Assembly: GCA_018267095.1 (NCBI GenBank)
Contig: JAFDZC010000018.1
Coordinates: forward strand, 372,001 to 436,000
Direction of reading: 5' to 3'
Length of the DNA: 64,000 nt
Origin: Bacteroidota bacterium
Lineage (GTDB): Bacteria; Bacteroidota; Bacteroidia; Flavobacteriales; Flavobacteriaceae
The notes beneath the pieces are model-generated. The model made no database searches. It had not been told where the DNA came from and was given only the letters and a program-made list of their open reading frames with translations. A program made the translations under genes and the position numbers. Positions 53,604 through 62,607 of the stretch are shown one piece after another. The stretch's first letter is position 1. The number at the start of each line of letters is the position of its first letter.

Positions 53604-54368
53604 TTATAAATGTACTTCTTTGAGCCATTCGTGTAACAAGCGGTTAAATTCATCCGGATGTTCCATCATCGCAGCATGTCCGCATTTGTCTATCCAATAC
53701 AAGGATGAATTAGGCATCAGTTTGTGAAATTCTTCGGCTACATCCGGCGGAGTAACTTGGTCGTTTTTGCCCCAAATAATACAGGTTTTTACATGCATTT
53801 TGGGTAAATCCTTAGCCATGTTGTGACGAATCGCGCTTTTGGCAATGGTTAAGGTTTTGAGTACTTTGATTCGGTCATTGACCACGGTAAAAACTTCGTC
53901 TACAATTTCTTTGGTTGCGATTTTCGGATCGTAAAAAACAGCTTCGGCTTTTTTCTTGATGTATTCATAGTCGCCGCGTTTCGGGTAACTGTCGCCCATC
54001 GCACTTTCATACAAACCTGAGCTTCCGGTAATGACCAATCCGGCTACTTTTTCGGGATACATTTTACAATGGTACAAAGCGATGTGTCCGCCCAGTGAAT
54101 TTCCCAGCAGAATTACCCTTTCAAATCCTTTAAAAGTAATGAAGTCTTTGACGTATTTGGCAAATGCTTTTACATTGGTTTTGAGGATGTTTTGGGTATA
54201 AATCGGCAATTCCGGGATGACCACTTTATAGCCCAATTTCGGAAAGTAATTGGTAACGCCGTCAAAATTGCTCAAACCACCCATTAAACCATGCAGAATA
54301 ACAATAGGCGTGCCTTCTCCGGCCTCATAATAAGTGTATCTACCTTCTTTTTTTACCTCTAAATTCAT
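53604..54368 (-). CDS. Alpha/beta-fold hydrolase
   Basis: A 254-residue serine hydrolase: the nucleophile elbow GNSLGGH (Ser near residue 95), the acid in NDQVTPP and the His in KCGHAAMMEHP form the expected triad, with the oxyanion motif HGLMGG near the N-terminus. Substrate unknown. I start at MNLEVKKEG at 54368, not at the upstream ATG, because the promoter box lies 26 nt before it. Confidence 0.9.
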   Translation of the reverse strand: MNLEVKKEGRYTYYEAGEGTPIVILHGLMGGLSNFDGVTNYFPKLGYKVVIPELPIYTQNILKTNVKAFAKYVKDFITFKGFERVILLGNSLGGHIALYHCKMYPEKVAGLVITGSSGLYESAMGDSYPKRGDYEYIKKKAEAVFYDPKIATKEIVDEVFTVVNDRIKVLKTLTIAKSAIRHNMAKDLPKMHVKTCIIWGKNDQVTPPDVAEEFHKLMPNSSLYWIDKCGHAAMMEHPDEFNRLLHEWLKEVHL

Positions 54369-54629
54369 GAATCTGCTTTGGCATTTGTTTGCGGCAAATA
54401 TAAAAAGAATATCCAAGCGTATCCGAATAAAAATCAAAATCCAAAGCCTTGTGATTTGCTTAAATTTCTGTTTCAGTAGTTCTTTAAGTTTTTAAAAGTT
54501 TATTCGGTCTTTTTGTTAATCTTTTTCAGAATATGCCGCATTTGATTTTAAATAGAAACTTTTCTTAACAATTTGACAAAGAATTAATTGAAAGCTTCCG
54601 GTTTGTTTTTTTGCCAAAATAGAACTAGA
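54369..54629. other. Non-coding gap before mraZ
   Basis: About 350 nt separate the hydrolase gene from mraZ. Apart from the hydrolase promoter box and the mraZ control region at its right end, it is AT-rich and I see no gene, RNA or repeat in it. Confidence 0.5.
54395..54402 (-). promoter_or_regulatory. -7 promoter box for the alpha/beta hydrolase
   Basis: Minus-strand TATATTTG, an exact match, 26 nt before the start codon. Confidence 0.5.
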
Positions 54630-54675
54630 GTGGTAAAACTTATCAACAAAGTGGTATTTTGTGGTAAAATGTGGT
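54630..54675 (+). promoter_or_regulatory. MraZ operator: GTGGT repeats
   Basis: GTGGT occurs at 54630, 54651, 54661 and 54671. The last three are exactly 10 bp apart and the first 21 bp (two turns) away. This matches the three direct repeats of about 5 bp at 10-bp spacing bound by MraZ in E. coli, though the core differs. It overlaps the upstream part of the mraZ promoter. Confidence 0.7.
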
Positions 54676-54686
54676 ATTTTATTTTA

Positions 54687-54694
54687 TATTTTTG
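54687..54694 (+). promoter_or_regulatory. -7 promoter box of the dcw operon
   Basis: TATTTTTG just downstream of the GTGGT repeats, 26 nt before the mraZ start. Confidence 0.55.
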
Positions 54695-54720
54695 CCTCTA
54701 AACATTTTAAAACCATTTTC

Positions 54721-55194
54721 TTGAACTCATTCATCGGATCATACGAGTGTAAAGTTGACGCCAAGGGTAGGCTTCTTTTGCCTTTGCCGCTCAAGAAGCA
54801 ACTCTCTGCTGTTTTGCAAGATGGTTTTGTGTTGAAGCGTTCGGTTTTTCAGCCTTGTTTGGAGTTGTATCCGATGCAAGAATGGAATACTATGATGCAA
54901 AAAGTCAACAAACTCAATCGATTTGTCAAGAAGAACAATGACTTTATTCGCCGTTTTACCGCGGGTGTGAAAGTGGTTGAAATGGACAATTTGGGACGTT
55001 TGCTCATTCCGAAAGATTTGGTTTCGTTTTCTCAGATTTCTAAAGATGTGGTGTTGTCGTCAGCGGTGAACATCATCGAGATTTGGGACAAAGATTTATA
55101 TGAAAAAGCCATCGACGATTCAGTAGTTGATTTTGCTGATTTGGCCGAGGAAGTAATGGGACAGGTAAATGACGACGATCATGGAATATCATAA
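54721..55194 (+). CDS. mraZ: Transcriptional regulator MraZ (TTG start)
   Basis: A 157-residue DNA-binding regulator that opens the cell-division and wall operon and represses it in other bacteria. It has two AbrB-like MraZ half-repeats: GSYECKVDAKGRLLLP and VVEMDNLGRLLIPKDLV. The start is TTG at 54721 (translated as Met, then NSFIGSYE); no ATG lies in frame in front of the first motif, and the frame-opening GTG at 54661 lies in the operator. Next gene overlaps by about 26 nt. Confidence 0.95.
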   Translation: MNSFIGSYECKVDAKGRLLLPLPLKKQLSAVLQDGFVLKRSVFQPCLELYPMQEWNTMMQKVNKLNRFVKKNNDFIRRFTAGVKVVEMDNLGRLLIPKDLVSFSQISKDVVLSSAVNIIEIWDKDLYEKAIDDSVVDFADLAEEVMGQVNDDDHGIS

Positions 55195-56077
55195 TCCCGT
55201 ATTGCTGCATCCTACGGTAGATGGGCTCAATATCAATCCTGACGGAATTTATGTCGACGTTACTTTTGGTGGTGGCGGACATTCGCGCGAAATCCTCAAA
55301 AGACTCGGGCCCAACGGAAAATTATTTGCTTTTGATCAAGACGAAGATGCTTTGGCCAATGCGATTGAAGACGAAAGATTTGAACTCATTCATGAGAATT
55401 TCAGATACATTAAAAGGTTCTTGCGATTTCACGGTATAAAACAAGTCGATGGTATTTTGGCTGATTTAGGAGTTTCCTCGCATCAGTTTGACGTAGCAGA
55501 GCGCGGTTTTTCAACCCGATTTGAAGCCAAACTCGATATGCGCATGAGCCGTAAAAATGAACTCAGTGCTTATCAAGTGGTCAATACTTATGATGCTGCC
55601 GGACTTACTCGGATTTTACTCGAATACGGCGAACTCAAAAGCGCACCGGCCATGGCCAGAACCATCATTGAGGCGCGCGAGCACCAACCGATACAAAATA
55701 CCGAACAGCTCAAAACGGTCTTGAGTCGTTTTTTGCCGGCGCACAAAAGCAACAAAATTCTGGCTCAGATTTATCAAGCCATTCGCATTGAAGTCAACCA
55801 GGAAATGGAAGTTTTAAAAGAGTTCTTAGAGCAATCGCTAGAGATTCTAAAACCTGGCGGAAGATTGAGTGTAATCTCTTATCATTCGCTCGAAGACCGA
55901 TTGGTCAAGCGTTTTATGCGCAACGGGATGTTCGAAGGTGAGCCGGAACGCGACTTTTTTGGTCGTTTTACCGTGCCGTTTAAAACCATAGAAAAACTGA
56001 TTGTCCCAAGTCAGCAAGAAATCGAAATCAACAACCGAGCGCGCAGCGCCAAACTCAGAGTAGCCGAAAAGTTGTAA
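55169..56077 (+). CDS. rsmH: 16S rRNA (cytosine-1402-N4)-methyltransferase RsmH
   Basis: A 302-residue SAM-dependent enzyme that methylates N4 of C1402 in 16S rRNA. Motifs: VDVTFGGGGHSREILKRL, DQDEDALANAI, DGILADLGVSSHQFDVAERG and SYHSLEDRLVKRFM. Two starts are possible, 55169 and 55181 (MEYHNPV); both overlap mraZ. Second gene of the dcw operon. Confidence 0.96.
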   Translation: MTTIMEYHNPVLLHPTVDGLNINPDGIYVDVTFGGGGHSREILKRLGPNGKLFAFDQDEDALANAIEDERFELIHENFRYIKRFLRFHGIKQVDGILADLGVSSHQFDVAERGFSTRFEAKLDMRMSRKNELSAYQVVNTYDAAGLTRILLEYGELKSAPAMARTIIEAREHQPIQNTEQLKTVLSRFLPAHKSNKILAQIYQAIRIEVNQEMEVLKEFLEQSLEILKPGGRLSVISYHSLEDRLVKRFMRNGMFEGEPERDFFGRFTVPFKTIEKLIVPSQQEIEINNRARSAKLRVAEKL

Positions 56078-56089
56078 GCAATTTATACC

Positions 56090-56443
56090 ATGAAAAACGG
56101 AGTTTACAGCATTTTAAAAGCGAGGTTTCTGATCAATGAAGAAGCCAATGCCGCCAAGAACTGGCGATTCATTGTGTTCTTAATTATTCTGGCGATTCTC
56201 ATGATTGCCAACACCCAAAGCTACGAGCAGAAAGTGTTCAAAATTGTGGCCTTAACCGGCGAAGTCAAAGAATTACGCTCAGAATTTGTTGACAGACGTT
56301 CAGAGCTGATGCAACTCAAAATGGAATCCACCGTGTCTTCTGAAATGGAAGCGCGCAAAATATACCCGGCCTCAGTTCCACCGGTCAAGATTAAAGTTAA
56401 AAAAGCAGAAGAAAAAGGTTTCTTTCAAAGATTATGGCAGTAG
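56090..56443 (+). CDS. ftsL: FtsL-like cell division protein
   Basis: A 117-residue protein with one membrane helix (FIVFLIILAILMIANTQ, about residues 27-43) and a periplasmic helical part (VKELRSEFVDRRSELMQLKM) that could form a coiled coil, as in FtsL, which bridges FtsB/FtsQ and FtsI/FtsW. Sequence similarity to FtsL is weak; position between rsmH and ftsI supports the call. It overlaps ftsI by 10 nt. Confidence 0.85.
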   Translation: MKNGVYSILKARFLINEEANAAKNWRFIVFLIILAILMIANTQSYEQKVFKIVALTGEVKELRSEFVDRRSELMQLKMESTVSSEMEARKIYPASVPPVKIKVKKAEEKGFFQRLWQ

Positions 56444-58458
56444 AAGAAAAATACATATCGTACCGCATGTATCTGGTGGCGTTTGCTATTTTTTTGATGG
56501 CTGTTGCAGTTACGTTTAAGTTGACCAAAATTCAGTGGAGCGAAGGTGATTACTATCGAAAACTGGCCAAAGAGCGCACGGTTAAAAACTTTGTGATTCC
56601 GGCTAACAAAGGCAATATTTATTCAGCTGATGGAAGCTTGTTGGCGACGTCAATTCCAAAATACACCGTTCGATTTGATGCCGTGGCGCCCAAAGCAGAA
56701 GCCTTTGATAAAAATGTACGTGCCTTGGCTGATTCATTGGGCGTGTTGCTTAAAAAATCCTCCGGTGAAATCTACAACAACCTCAGAAAAGCGCGTGCCA
56801 ACAAAAGCCGCTACTTTTTGGTTGCCCGTGATTTGAGCTATACCGATTACATGAAAATGAAAAGTTTTCCGCTGTTCAACCTCGGAGCATATAAAGGCGG
56901 AATGATTACCGAACAAAAAACGGTTCGCGAACATCCGATCGGAAAAATTGCCGAAAGAACCATTGGCTACGAGCGCAAAACACCTACCGGGACTCTCGAC
57001 GGAAAAGGAATCGAATGGGCCTTTCGTCAATATCTCAACGGAAAAGACGGCAAAGTCCTCAAACAAAAAATTGCCAAAGGTCAGTGGAAACCGATCCGCG
57101 ATGTCAATGAAGTAGAACCGCAAGATGGTTACGATGTCATTTCGACCATTGATGTGTATATTCAAGACATTGCGCATCATGCTTTGCTCAAACAATTGCG
57201 CCAGTACAATGCTGATCACGGTTGTGTGGTCGTGATGGAAACCAAAACCGGAAAAGTAAAAGCCATCTCGAATTTGGGGAAAAATCCGGCCAATGCGAAC
57301 AAAACGGCGGATAGCACTTATTTTGAAACGACTAATTACGCTATAGCTGAAGCCCACGAACCGGGTTCAACCTATAAGTTGGCCGATTTAATGGCTTTGC
57401 TTGAAGACAAAAAACTCGATACCAGTGCGGTGTTTGACAGTTATGGCGGTATCATTACTTATTCAGGAAAAAAAGTCCGCGATTCACACGAAGGCGGTTA
57501 CGGAAGAATTTCACTCGCGCGTGGTTTTGAAGTTTCCTCGAATACGGTTTTGGTGCAAGCGGTGTATAATAGCTACAAAAACGAACCGGAAAAATTTGTC
57601 CATCACCTCAATAATTTCGGACTCAACAAGCCACTCGGATTGCCGATCAAAGGCGAAGGCATTCCTTATATTCCGCAACCCGACAGCCCGCGTTGGAGCG
57701 CAATTTCACTTCCGTGGATGGCTTTCGGCTATGGCGTTTCCATTACACCTTTACAAACACTGACCTTTTACAATGCGGTGGCCAACAACGGAGAAATGGT
57801 CAAACCGCAATTTGTTTCAGAAATCAAAGAATGGAACAAAACCATCAAAAAATTCAACAAAGAAGTTATCAACCCGCGCGTTTGTTCGCAAGAAACCATT
57901 GCCAAACTCAAAGCGGTGATGCAAAATGTGGTCAAAAAAGGAACGGGTTCTAAGTTGTATTCCAAAGATTTTTCGATGGCCGGAAAAACCGGAACCGCTC
58001 AAGCCAATTATGCCAAAAACGGCGGAACCGAAAAACACTATATCTCATCATTTGTTGGGTATTTCCCGGCTGATGATCCGAAGTATTCTTGTATCGTCGT
58101 GGTGCACGAACCCAATACTTCCAACAACAATTACTACGGAGCTGATGTGGCCGGTCCGGTATTTAAACGTATAGCGCAAAAGATTTTTACCGACGCGCCG
58201 TCCATGAACGAAATCAAAAATCTGAACCGCAAAAACAAAGCGCAAGAAACTAGTTACGCGAACTATTACACCAAAGTTCAGAATACCAAAAATATCATTC
58301 CGAATGTAAAGGGAATGCCTGGGATGGATGCGATTGCATTACTTGGAAATTTAGGGTTAAATATTAGAGTTAAAGGGACTGGAAAAGTCAAATCGCAATC
58401 CATCCAACCTGGGCAAATTTTTAGCAAAAAAACCACCATTTTACTCGAATTATCGTGA
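56434..58458 (+). CDS. ftsI: Penicillin-binding protein (division transpeptidase) with PASTA domain
   Basis: A class B penicillin-binding protein of 674 residues that cross-links septal peptidoglycan. N-terminal membrane helix (YLVAFAIFLMAVAVTFKL), dimerisation domain, then the transpeptidase: SxxK as STYK (Ser near residue 312), SSN in EVSSNTVLV, and KTGT in MAGKTGTAQ (about residue 518). A single PASTA domain follows at the C-terminus (NIIPNVKGMPGMDAIALLGN), unlike E. coli FtsI. Its stop overlaps murE by 4 nt (GTGA). Confidence 0.95.
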   Translation: MAVEEKYISYRMYLVAFAIFLMAVAVTFKLTKIQWSEGDYYRKLAKERTVKNFVIPANKGNIYSADGSLLATSIPKYTVRFDAVAPKAEAFDKNVRALADSLGVLLKKSSGEIYNNLRKARANKSRYFLVARDLSYTDYMKMKSFPLFNLGAYKGGMITEQKTVREHPIGKIAERTIGYERKTPTGTLDGKGIEWAFRQYLNGKDGKVLKQKIAKGQWKPIRDVNEVEPQDGYDVISTIDVYIQDIAHHALLKQLRQYNADHGCVVVMETKTGKVKAISNLGKNPANANKTADSTYFETTNYAIAEAHEPGSTYKLADLMALLEDKKLDTSAVFDSYGGIITYSGKKVRDSHEGGYGRISLARGFEVSSNTVLVQAVYNSYKNEPEKFVHHLNNFGLNKPLGLPIKGEGIPYIPQPDSPRWSAISLPWMAFGYGVSITPLQTLTFYNAVANNGEMVKPQFVSEIKEWNKTIKKFNKEVINPRVCSQETIAKLKAVMQNVVKKGTGSKLYSKDFSMAGKTGTAQANYAKNGGTEKHYISSFVGYFPADDPKYSCIVVVHEPNTSNNNYYGADVAGPVFKRIAQKIFTDAPSMNEIKNLNRKNKAQETSYANYYTKVQNTKNIIPNVKGMPGMDAIALLGNLGLNIRVKGTGKVKSQSIQPGQIFSKKTTILLELS

Positions 58459-59918
58459 GCGTTTTAAAAGACATATTATACAAAGTATCCATTGAGGCAG
58501 TCAAAGGAAGCACTGAAATTGAGGTCAACCAAATTGATTTTGATTCCAGAAAAATAGCTGCAGGGGATGTTTTTGTAGCCATCCGCGGAAGCCTTTCAGA
58601 CGGTCACAACTTTATTGAAAAAGCAATAGATAACGGAGCTGTTGCGGTGATTTGCGATGCGTTTCCGAATGAAATCAAATCAGGCGTTACCTATGTTCAA
58701 GTCAAAGATACCAATTTGGCTTTGGCTTATATGGCCGCTAATTTTTACGGGCATCCATCCAAAGAATTAAAATTGGTTGGTATTACCGGAACCAACGGAA
58801 AAACCACGATTGCATCTTTGCTCTATCAAATGTTTGGCAAAGCAGGATATGCTTGCGGATTGCTTTCGACTGTAAAAATCATGGTCGATCAAACCGAATA
58901 CAAAGCCACACATACCACACCGGATTCGCTCACCATCAACAAATATTTGCGTCTGATGGCCGATGCCGGAGTGACCTATTGTTTTATGGAGGTCAGCTCG
59001 CACGGTGTTCACCAAAAACGCACCGATGCACTTCATTTTGCGGGTGGCGTGTTTACGAATCTCTCACACGATCATTTAGATTATCATCCAACGTTTGCTG
59101 AATATCGCGACGTCAAAAAATCATTCTTTGATCATCTGCCAAACACCGCTTTTGCCCTGACCAATATCGATGACAAAAACGGCAGCTTGATGTTGCAAAA
59201 CACGGTGGCACACAAACGCACTTATGCGCTCAAAACCTATGCGGATTATCGCGCGCAAATACTTGAGAGTCAAATGTCGGGTTTGCTTTTAAAAGTGAAT
59301 GATCAAGAAGTTTGGGTGCGACTCATCGGAACTTTTAACGCCTATAATTTGCTTGCCATTTACGGAACCGCGGTTGAGTTGGGCATGGAACCGCTCGAAG
59401 CTTTGCGTTTGCTTTCTGAACTTGAAAGTGTTTCAGGTCGTTTTCAGTACATCGTTTCTGAGCAAAAAATTACCGCGATTGTTGATTATGCCCACACGCC
59501 GGATGCTTTAGAAAATGTACTCAAAACCATCAACGATATCCGAACCAACAACGAACAACTCATTACGATTGTAGGTTGCGGGGGCGATCGGGATAAAACC
59601 AAACGCCCGATTATGGCGCACATTGCCTCATCGATGAGCGATAAAGCCATTATTACTTCTGACAATCCGCGCACCGAAGATCCACAAGCGATTATTGCCG
59701 ATATGGAAAAAGGTGTTGAGGCGCAAAATTTTAAGAAAACCATGTCCATTACTGATCGCAAACAAGCCATTCTAGCGGCTTGTCAACTCGCGCAACCGGG
59801 AGACATCATTTTGATTGCGGGTAAAGGACACGAAACTTATCAGGAAATTCAAGGAGTTCGCTATGATTTTGATGACATGAAAATCGTTACCGAACTATTA
59901 ACTCAATTGCAAAAATAA
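58455..59918 (+). CDS. murE: UDP-N-acetylmuramoyl-tripeptide synthase MurE
   Basis: A 487-residue ligase that adds the third residue of the peptidoglycan stem peptide. GTG start at 58455 overlapping the ftsI stop. ATP-binding GITGTNGKTTIASLL (about residue 111) and the DNPRTEDP motif (near residue 403), which marks meso-diaminopimelate specificity, so a DAP-type wall is expected. It is immediately followed by mraY (6 nt); murF, which commonly sits between them, is absent. Confidence 0.96.
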   Translation: MSVLKDILYKVSIEAVKGSTEIEVNQIDFDSRKIAAGDVFVAIRGSLSDGHNFIEKAIDNGAVAVICDAFPNEIKSGVTYVQVKDTNLALAYMAANFYGHPSKELKLVGITGTNGKTTIASLLYQMFGKAGYACGLLSTVKIMVDQTEYKATHTTPDSLTINKYLRLMADAGVTYCFMEVSSHGVHQKRTDALHFAGGVFTNLSHDHLDYHPTFAEYRDVKKSFFDHLPNTAFALTNIDDKNGSLMLQNTVAHKRTYALKTYADYRAQILESQMSGLLLKVNDQEVWVRLIGTFNAYNLLAIYGTAVELGMEPLEALRLLSELESVSGRFQYIVSEQKITAIVDYAHTPDALENVLKTINDIRTNNEQLITIVGCGGDRDKTKRPIMAHIASSMSDKAIITSDNPRTEDPQAIIADMEKGVEAQNFKKTMSITDRKQAILAACQLAQPGDIILIAGKGHETYQEIQGVRYDFDDMKIVTELLTQLQK

Positions 59919-59924
59919 CAAGCC

Positions 59925-61151
59925 ATGCTGTACTATTTATTTGAATATCTCGACAAAACCCTGAACATTCCGGGCACCGGAGTTTTTCAGTACATCACGT
60001 TTCGTTCGGCTGTGGCTGTGTTGCTTTCGTTGACACTTTCAACCATATACGGAAAACGCATCATTGGCTTTTTGCGCAATCAGCAAGTAGGAGAGACGGT
60101 TCGTGAACTCGGTTTGGCCGGACAAAATGAAAAGGCCGGAACCCCGACCATGGGTGGGCTCATCATCATCATGGCGACTTTGATTCCGGTGTTTTTGCTC
60201 ACTAAGCTCAACAATATTTACATTATTTTACTGATTGTCACCACGCTTTGGATGGGCACCATTGGTTTCATTGACGATTATATCAAGATTTTCAAAAAAG
60301 ACAAACAAGGTCTCAAAGGCATTTTTAAAGTCATCGGACAAGTAGGCTTAGGGCTCATTGTAGGCTCGGTTTTGTATTTGCATCCGGGCGTAACGGTGCG
60401 CAAAGAAGGTCCGAGCAGCATCACACTCAAGCAGACCGAAAATGTGATTTCGCCTTTGCCGGTAGACGAAAAATCAACCGCCACAACGATTCCATTTTTC
60501 AAAAACAACGAATTTGACTATGCCGAATTGCTCTCGTGGATGGGCGATGACTACGAAAACTACGCTTGGCTCATCTTTATACCGATTGTGATTTTCATCA
60601 TCACAGCGGTATCCAACGGAGCCAATCTCACCGACGGAATTGACGGACTCGCCGCCGGAACCTCTGCCATATCGGTGCTCGCGCTGGGCATCTTTACCTT
60701 CGTTTCGGGGAACGTGATTTTTTCAAGTTATCTCAATATTATGTACATCCCGAATTCGGGCGAAATGACCGTGTTCATCGCTTCCTTCGTTGGAGCTTTG
60801 GTCGGTTTTCTTTGGTACAATTCCTACCCGGCCTCGGTATTCATGGGCGATACCGGAAGCTTAACCATTGGCGGTGTGATTGCGGTTTTGGCCATTTCGG
60901 TGCGCAAAGAATTGCTTATTCCGCTGCTGTGCGGGATTTTCCTGGTCGAGAATTTTTCGGTGGTTTTGCAAGTCAGTTATTTCAAATACACCAAAAAACG
61001 ATTCGGCGAAGGCAGACGCATCTTTTTGATGTCACCACTGCATCATCATTACCAGAAAAAAGGTTACCACGAAAGTAAAATTGTCACCCGATTCTGGATT
61101 GTCGGAATTCTACTGGCCATTTTATCCATCGTGACTTTAAAACTCAGATAA
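59925..61151 (+). CDS. mraY: Phospho-N-acetylmuramoyl-pentapeptide transferase
   Basis: A 408-residue membrane enzyme that transfers the muramyl pentapeptide to undecaprenyl phosphate, giving lipid I. Motifs: [46 protein letters not shown] and [13 protein letters not shown]. It is about 45 residues longer than E. coli MraY because of a loop (about residues 155-205) with many charged residues, seen in Bacteroidota. Its stop overlaps the murD start (TAATG). Confidence 0.96.
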   Translation: MLYYLFEYLDKTLNIPGTGVFQYITFRSAVAVLLSLTLSTIYGKRIIGFLRNQQVGETVRELGLAGQNEKAGTPTMGGLIIIMATLIPVFLLTKLNNIYIILLIVTTLWMGTIGFIDDYIKIFKKDKQGLKGIFKVIGQVGLGLIVGSVLYLHPGVTVRKEGPSSITLKQTENVISPLPVDEKSTATTIPFFKNNEFDYAELLSWMGDDYENYAWLIFIPIVIFIITAVSNGANLTDGIDGLAAGTSAISVLALGIFTFVSGNVIFSSYLNIMYIPNSGEMTVFIASFVGALVGFLWYNSYPASVFMGDTGSLTIGGVIAVLAISVRKELLIPLLCGIFLVENFSVVLQVSYFKYTKKRFGEGRRIFLMSPLHHHYQKKGYHESKIVTRFWIVGILLAILSIVTLKLR

Positions 61152-62485
61152 TGCAAAGGCTGGTGGTATTAGGCGGAGGAGAAAGCGGCGTGGGAACCGC
61201 CATCCTCGGAAAGCAAAAAGGATACGATGTTTTTGTGTCCGACTTTGGAAAGATCAAAGATCATTACAAAGAAGTTCTTACCCTTAACGGAATCAAGTGG
61301 GAAGAAGAAACCCACACCGAAAAAAAGATTTTGAATGCCGATGTGGTCATGAAAAGCCCCGGAATTCCCGATAAATCACCCATGGTCAAAAAGCTGCATG
61401 AGCACAAGATTCCAGTGATTTCAGAAATTGAGTTCGCGGCGCCATTCACCCAAGCGGTCACCATCGGAATCACCGGCAGCAATGGCAAAACCACCACGAC
61501 CATGCTTACGTATCACTTGCTCAAATCAGCAGGACTCAATGTAGGTTTGGGCGGAAACATCGGAAAGAGTTTTGCTTGGCAAGTAGCCGAGAATCAATAC
61601 GATTATTATGTGTTGGAGCTCAGCAGTTTTCAGCTCGACGGCATCATTCATTATCGACCCGATGTAGCCATTATTACCAACATCAGTCCCGATCACTTAG
61701 ATCGCTATGAATACAAGTATGAAAACTACATCGCATCCAAATTTAGAATAACCATGAACCAAACCGCCGAGGATTATCTCATTTACGATGCAGACGATGA
61801 AGCCTCAGCCAACTGGTTAAAACAAAACAAAACGAATGCTCAATTAATTCCTTTTTCACTCACGCAAAAGTTTGACAAAGGAGCTTATCTAAACCAAAAC
61901 AAAATGGAAGTAAACATCAACGAAGAAGAATTCATCATGGAGACCGAGTCAATTGCGCTCGAAGGAAAGCACAATGTCAAAAACGCCATGGCCGCCACCT
62001 CGGTTGCCAAACTGATGAAAATCCGCAAGGAAACCATTCGCGAGAGTCTATCCAATTTTCAAGGCGTTGAACACCGTTTAGAAAAAGTACTCAAAATTCA
62101 AAACGTTCAGTACATCAACGATTCAAAAGCCACCAACGTCAACGCCACCTTTTTTGCTTTGGATAGCATGACCGCTCCAACGGTGTGGATTGTGGGTGGT
62201 GTCGACAAAGGAAACGACTATTCAGAATTGATGTCGCTCGTGCACGAAAAAGTTAAAGCCATCATTTGTCTGGGTGTCGACAACAAAAAAATCATCGATG
62301 CTTTTGGCAATGTGGTCGATGTCATGGTCGAAGTTGATTCGATGAGCGCTGCCGTGAAAATGGCGCAACGCTTGGCCGAAAAAGGCGACAACGTATTGCT
62401 CTCACCGGCTTGTGCGAGTTTTGATTTATTCGAAAATTACGAAGACCGCGGACGTCAGTTCAAGCAAGCGGTTCAGAATTTATAA
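61151..62485 (+). CDS. murD: UDP-N-acetylmuramoylalanine--D-glutamate ligase
   Basis: A 444-residue cytosolic ligase adding D-glutamate to UDP-MurNAc-L-alanine. ATP-binding ITGSNGKTTTTMLTYHLL (about residue 106), NISPDHLDRYEYKYENYIAS and DSKATNVNATFFALDS are family motifs. It is followed by repeat copy I and then ftsW, 122 nt away. Confidence 0.96.
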   Translation: MQRLVVLGGGESGVGTAILGKQKGYDVFVSDFGKIKDHYKEVLTLNGIKWEEETHTEKKILNADVVMKSPGIPDKSPMVKKLHEHKIPVISEIEFAAPFTQAVTIGITGSNGKTTTTMLTYHLLKSAGLNVGLGGNIGKSFAWQVAENQYDYYVLELSSFQLDGIIHYRPDVAIITNISPDHLDRYEYKYENYIASKFRITMNQTAEDYLIYDADDEASANWLKQNKTNAQLIPFSLTQKFDKGAYLNQNKMEVNINEEEFIMETESIALEGKHNVKNAMAATSVAKLMKIRKETIRESLSNFQGVEHRLEKVLKIQNVQYINDSKATNVNATFFALDSMTAPTVWIVGGVDKGNDYSELMSLVHEKVKAIICLGVDNKKIIDAFGNVVDVMVEVDSMSAAVKMAQRLAEKGDNVLLSPACASFDLFENYEDRGRQFKQAVQNL

Positions 62486-62493
62486 ATTTTTTA

Positions 62494-62572
62494 GAAGCTA
62501 AATCCTGCTGTACGCTTTTATCTTTCGCGGCGAACCCCGCCGCCAAAGGATAGCCGCTACCATCAGGGCTAG
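62494..62572 (+). repeat. Dispersed hairpin element, copy I (inside dcw operon)
   Basis: Left arm GAAGCTAAATCCTGCTGTAC then GC, core CTTTCGCGGCG pairing with CGCCGCCAAAGG, right arm ATAGCCGCTACCATCAGGGC then TAGG. It lies between murD and ftsW within an operon whose other genes almost touch. Confidence 0.85.
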
Positions 62573-62607
62573 GCAACCCACTAACCGACAACTCAGAAAC
62601 GTCAATC

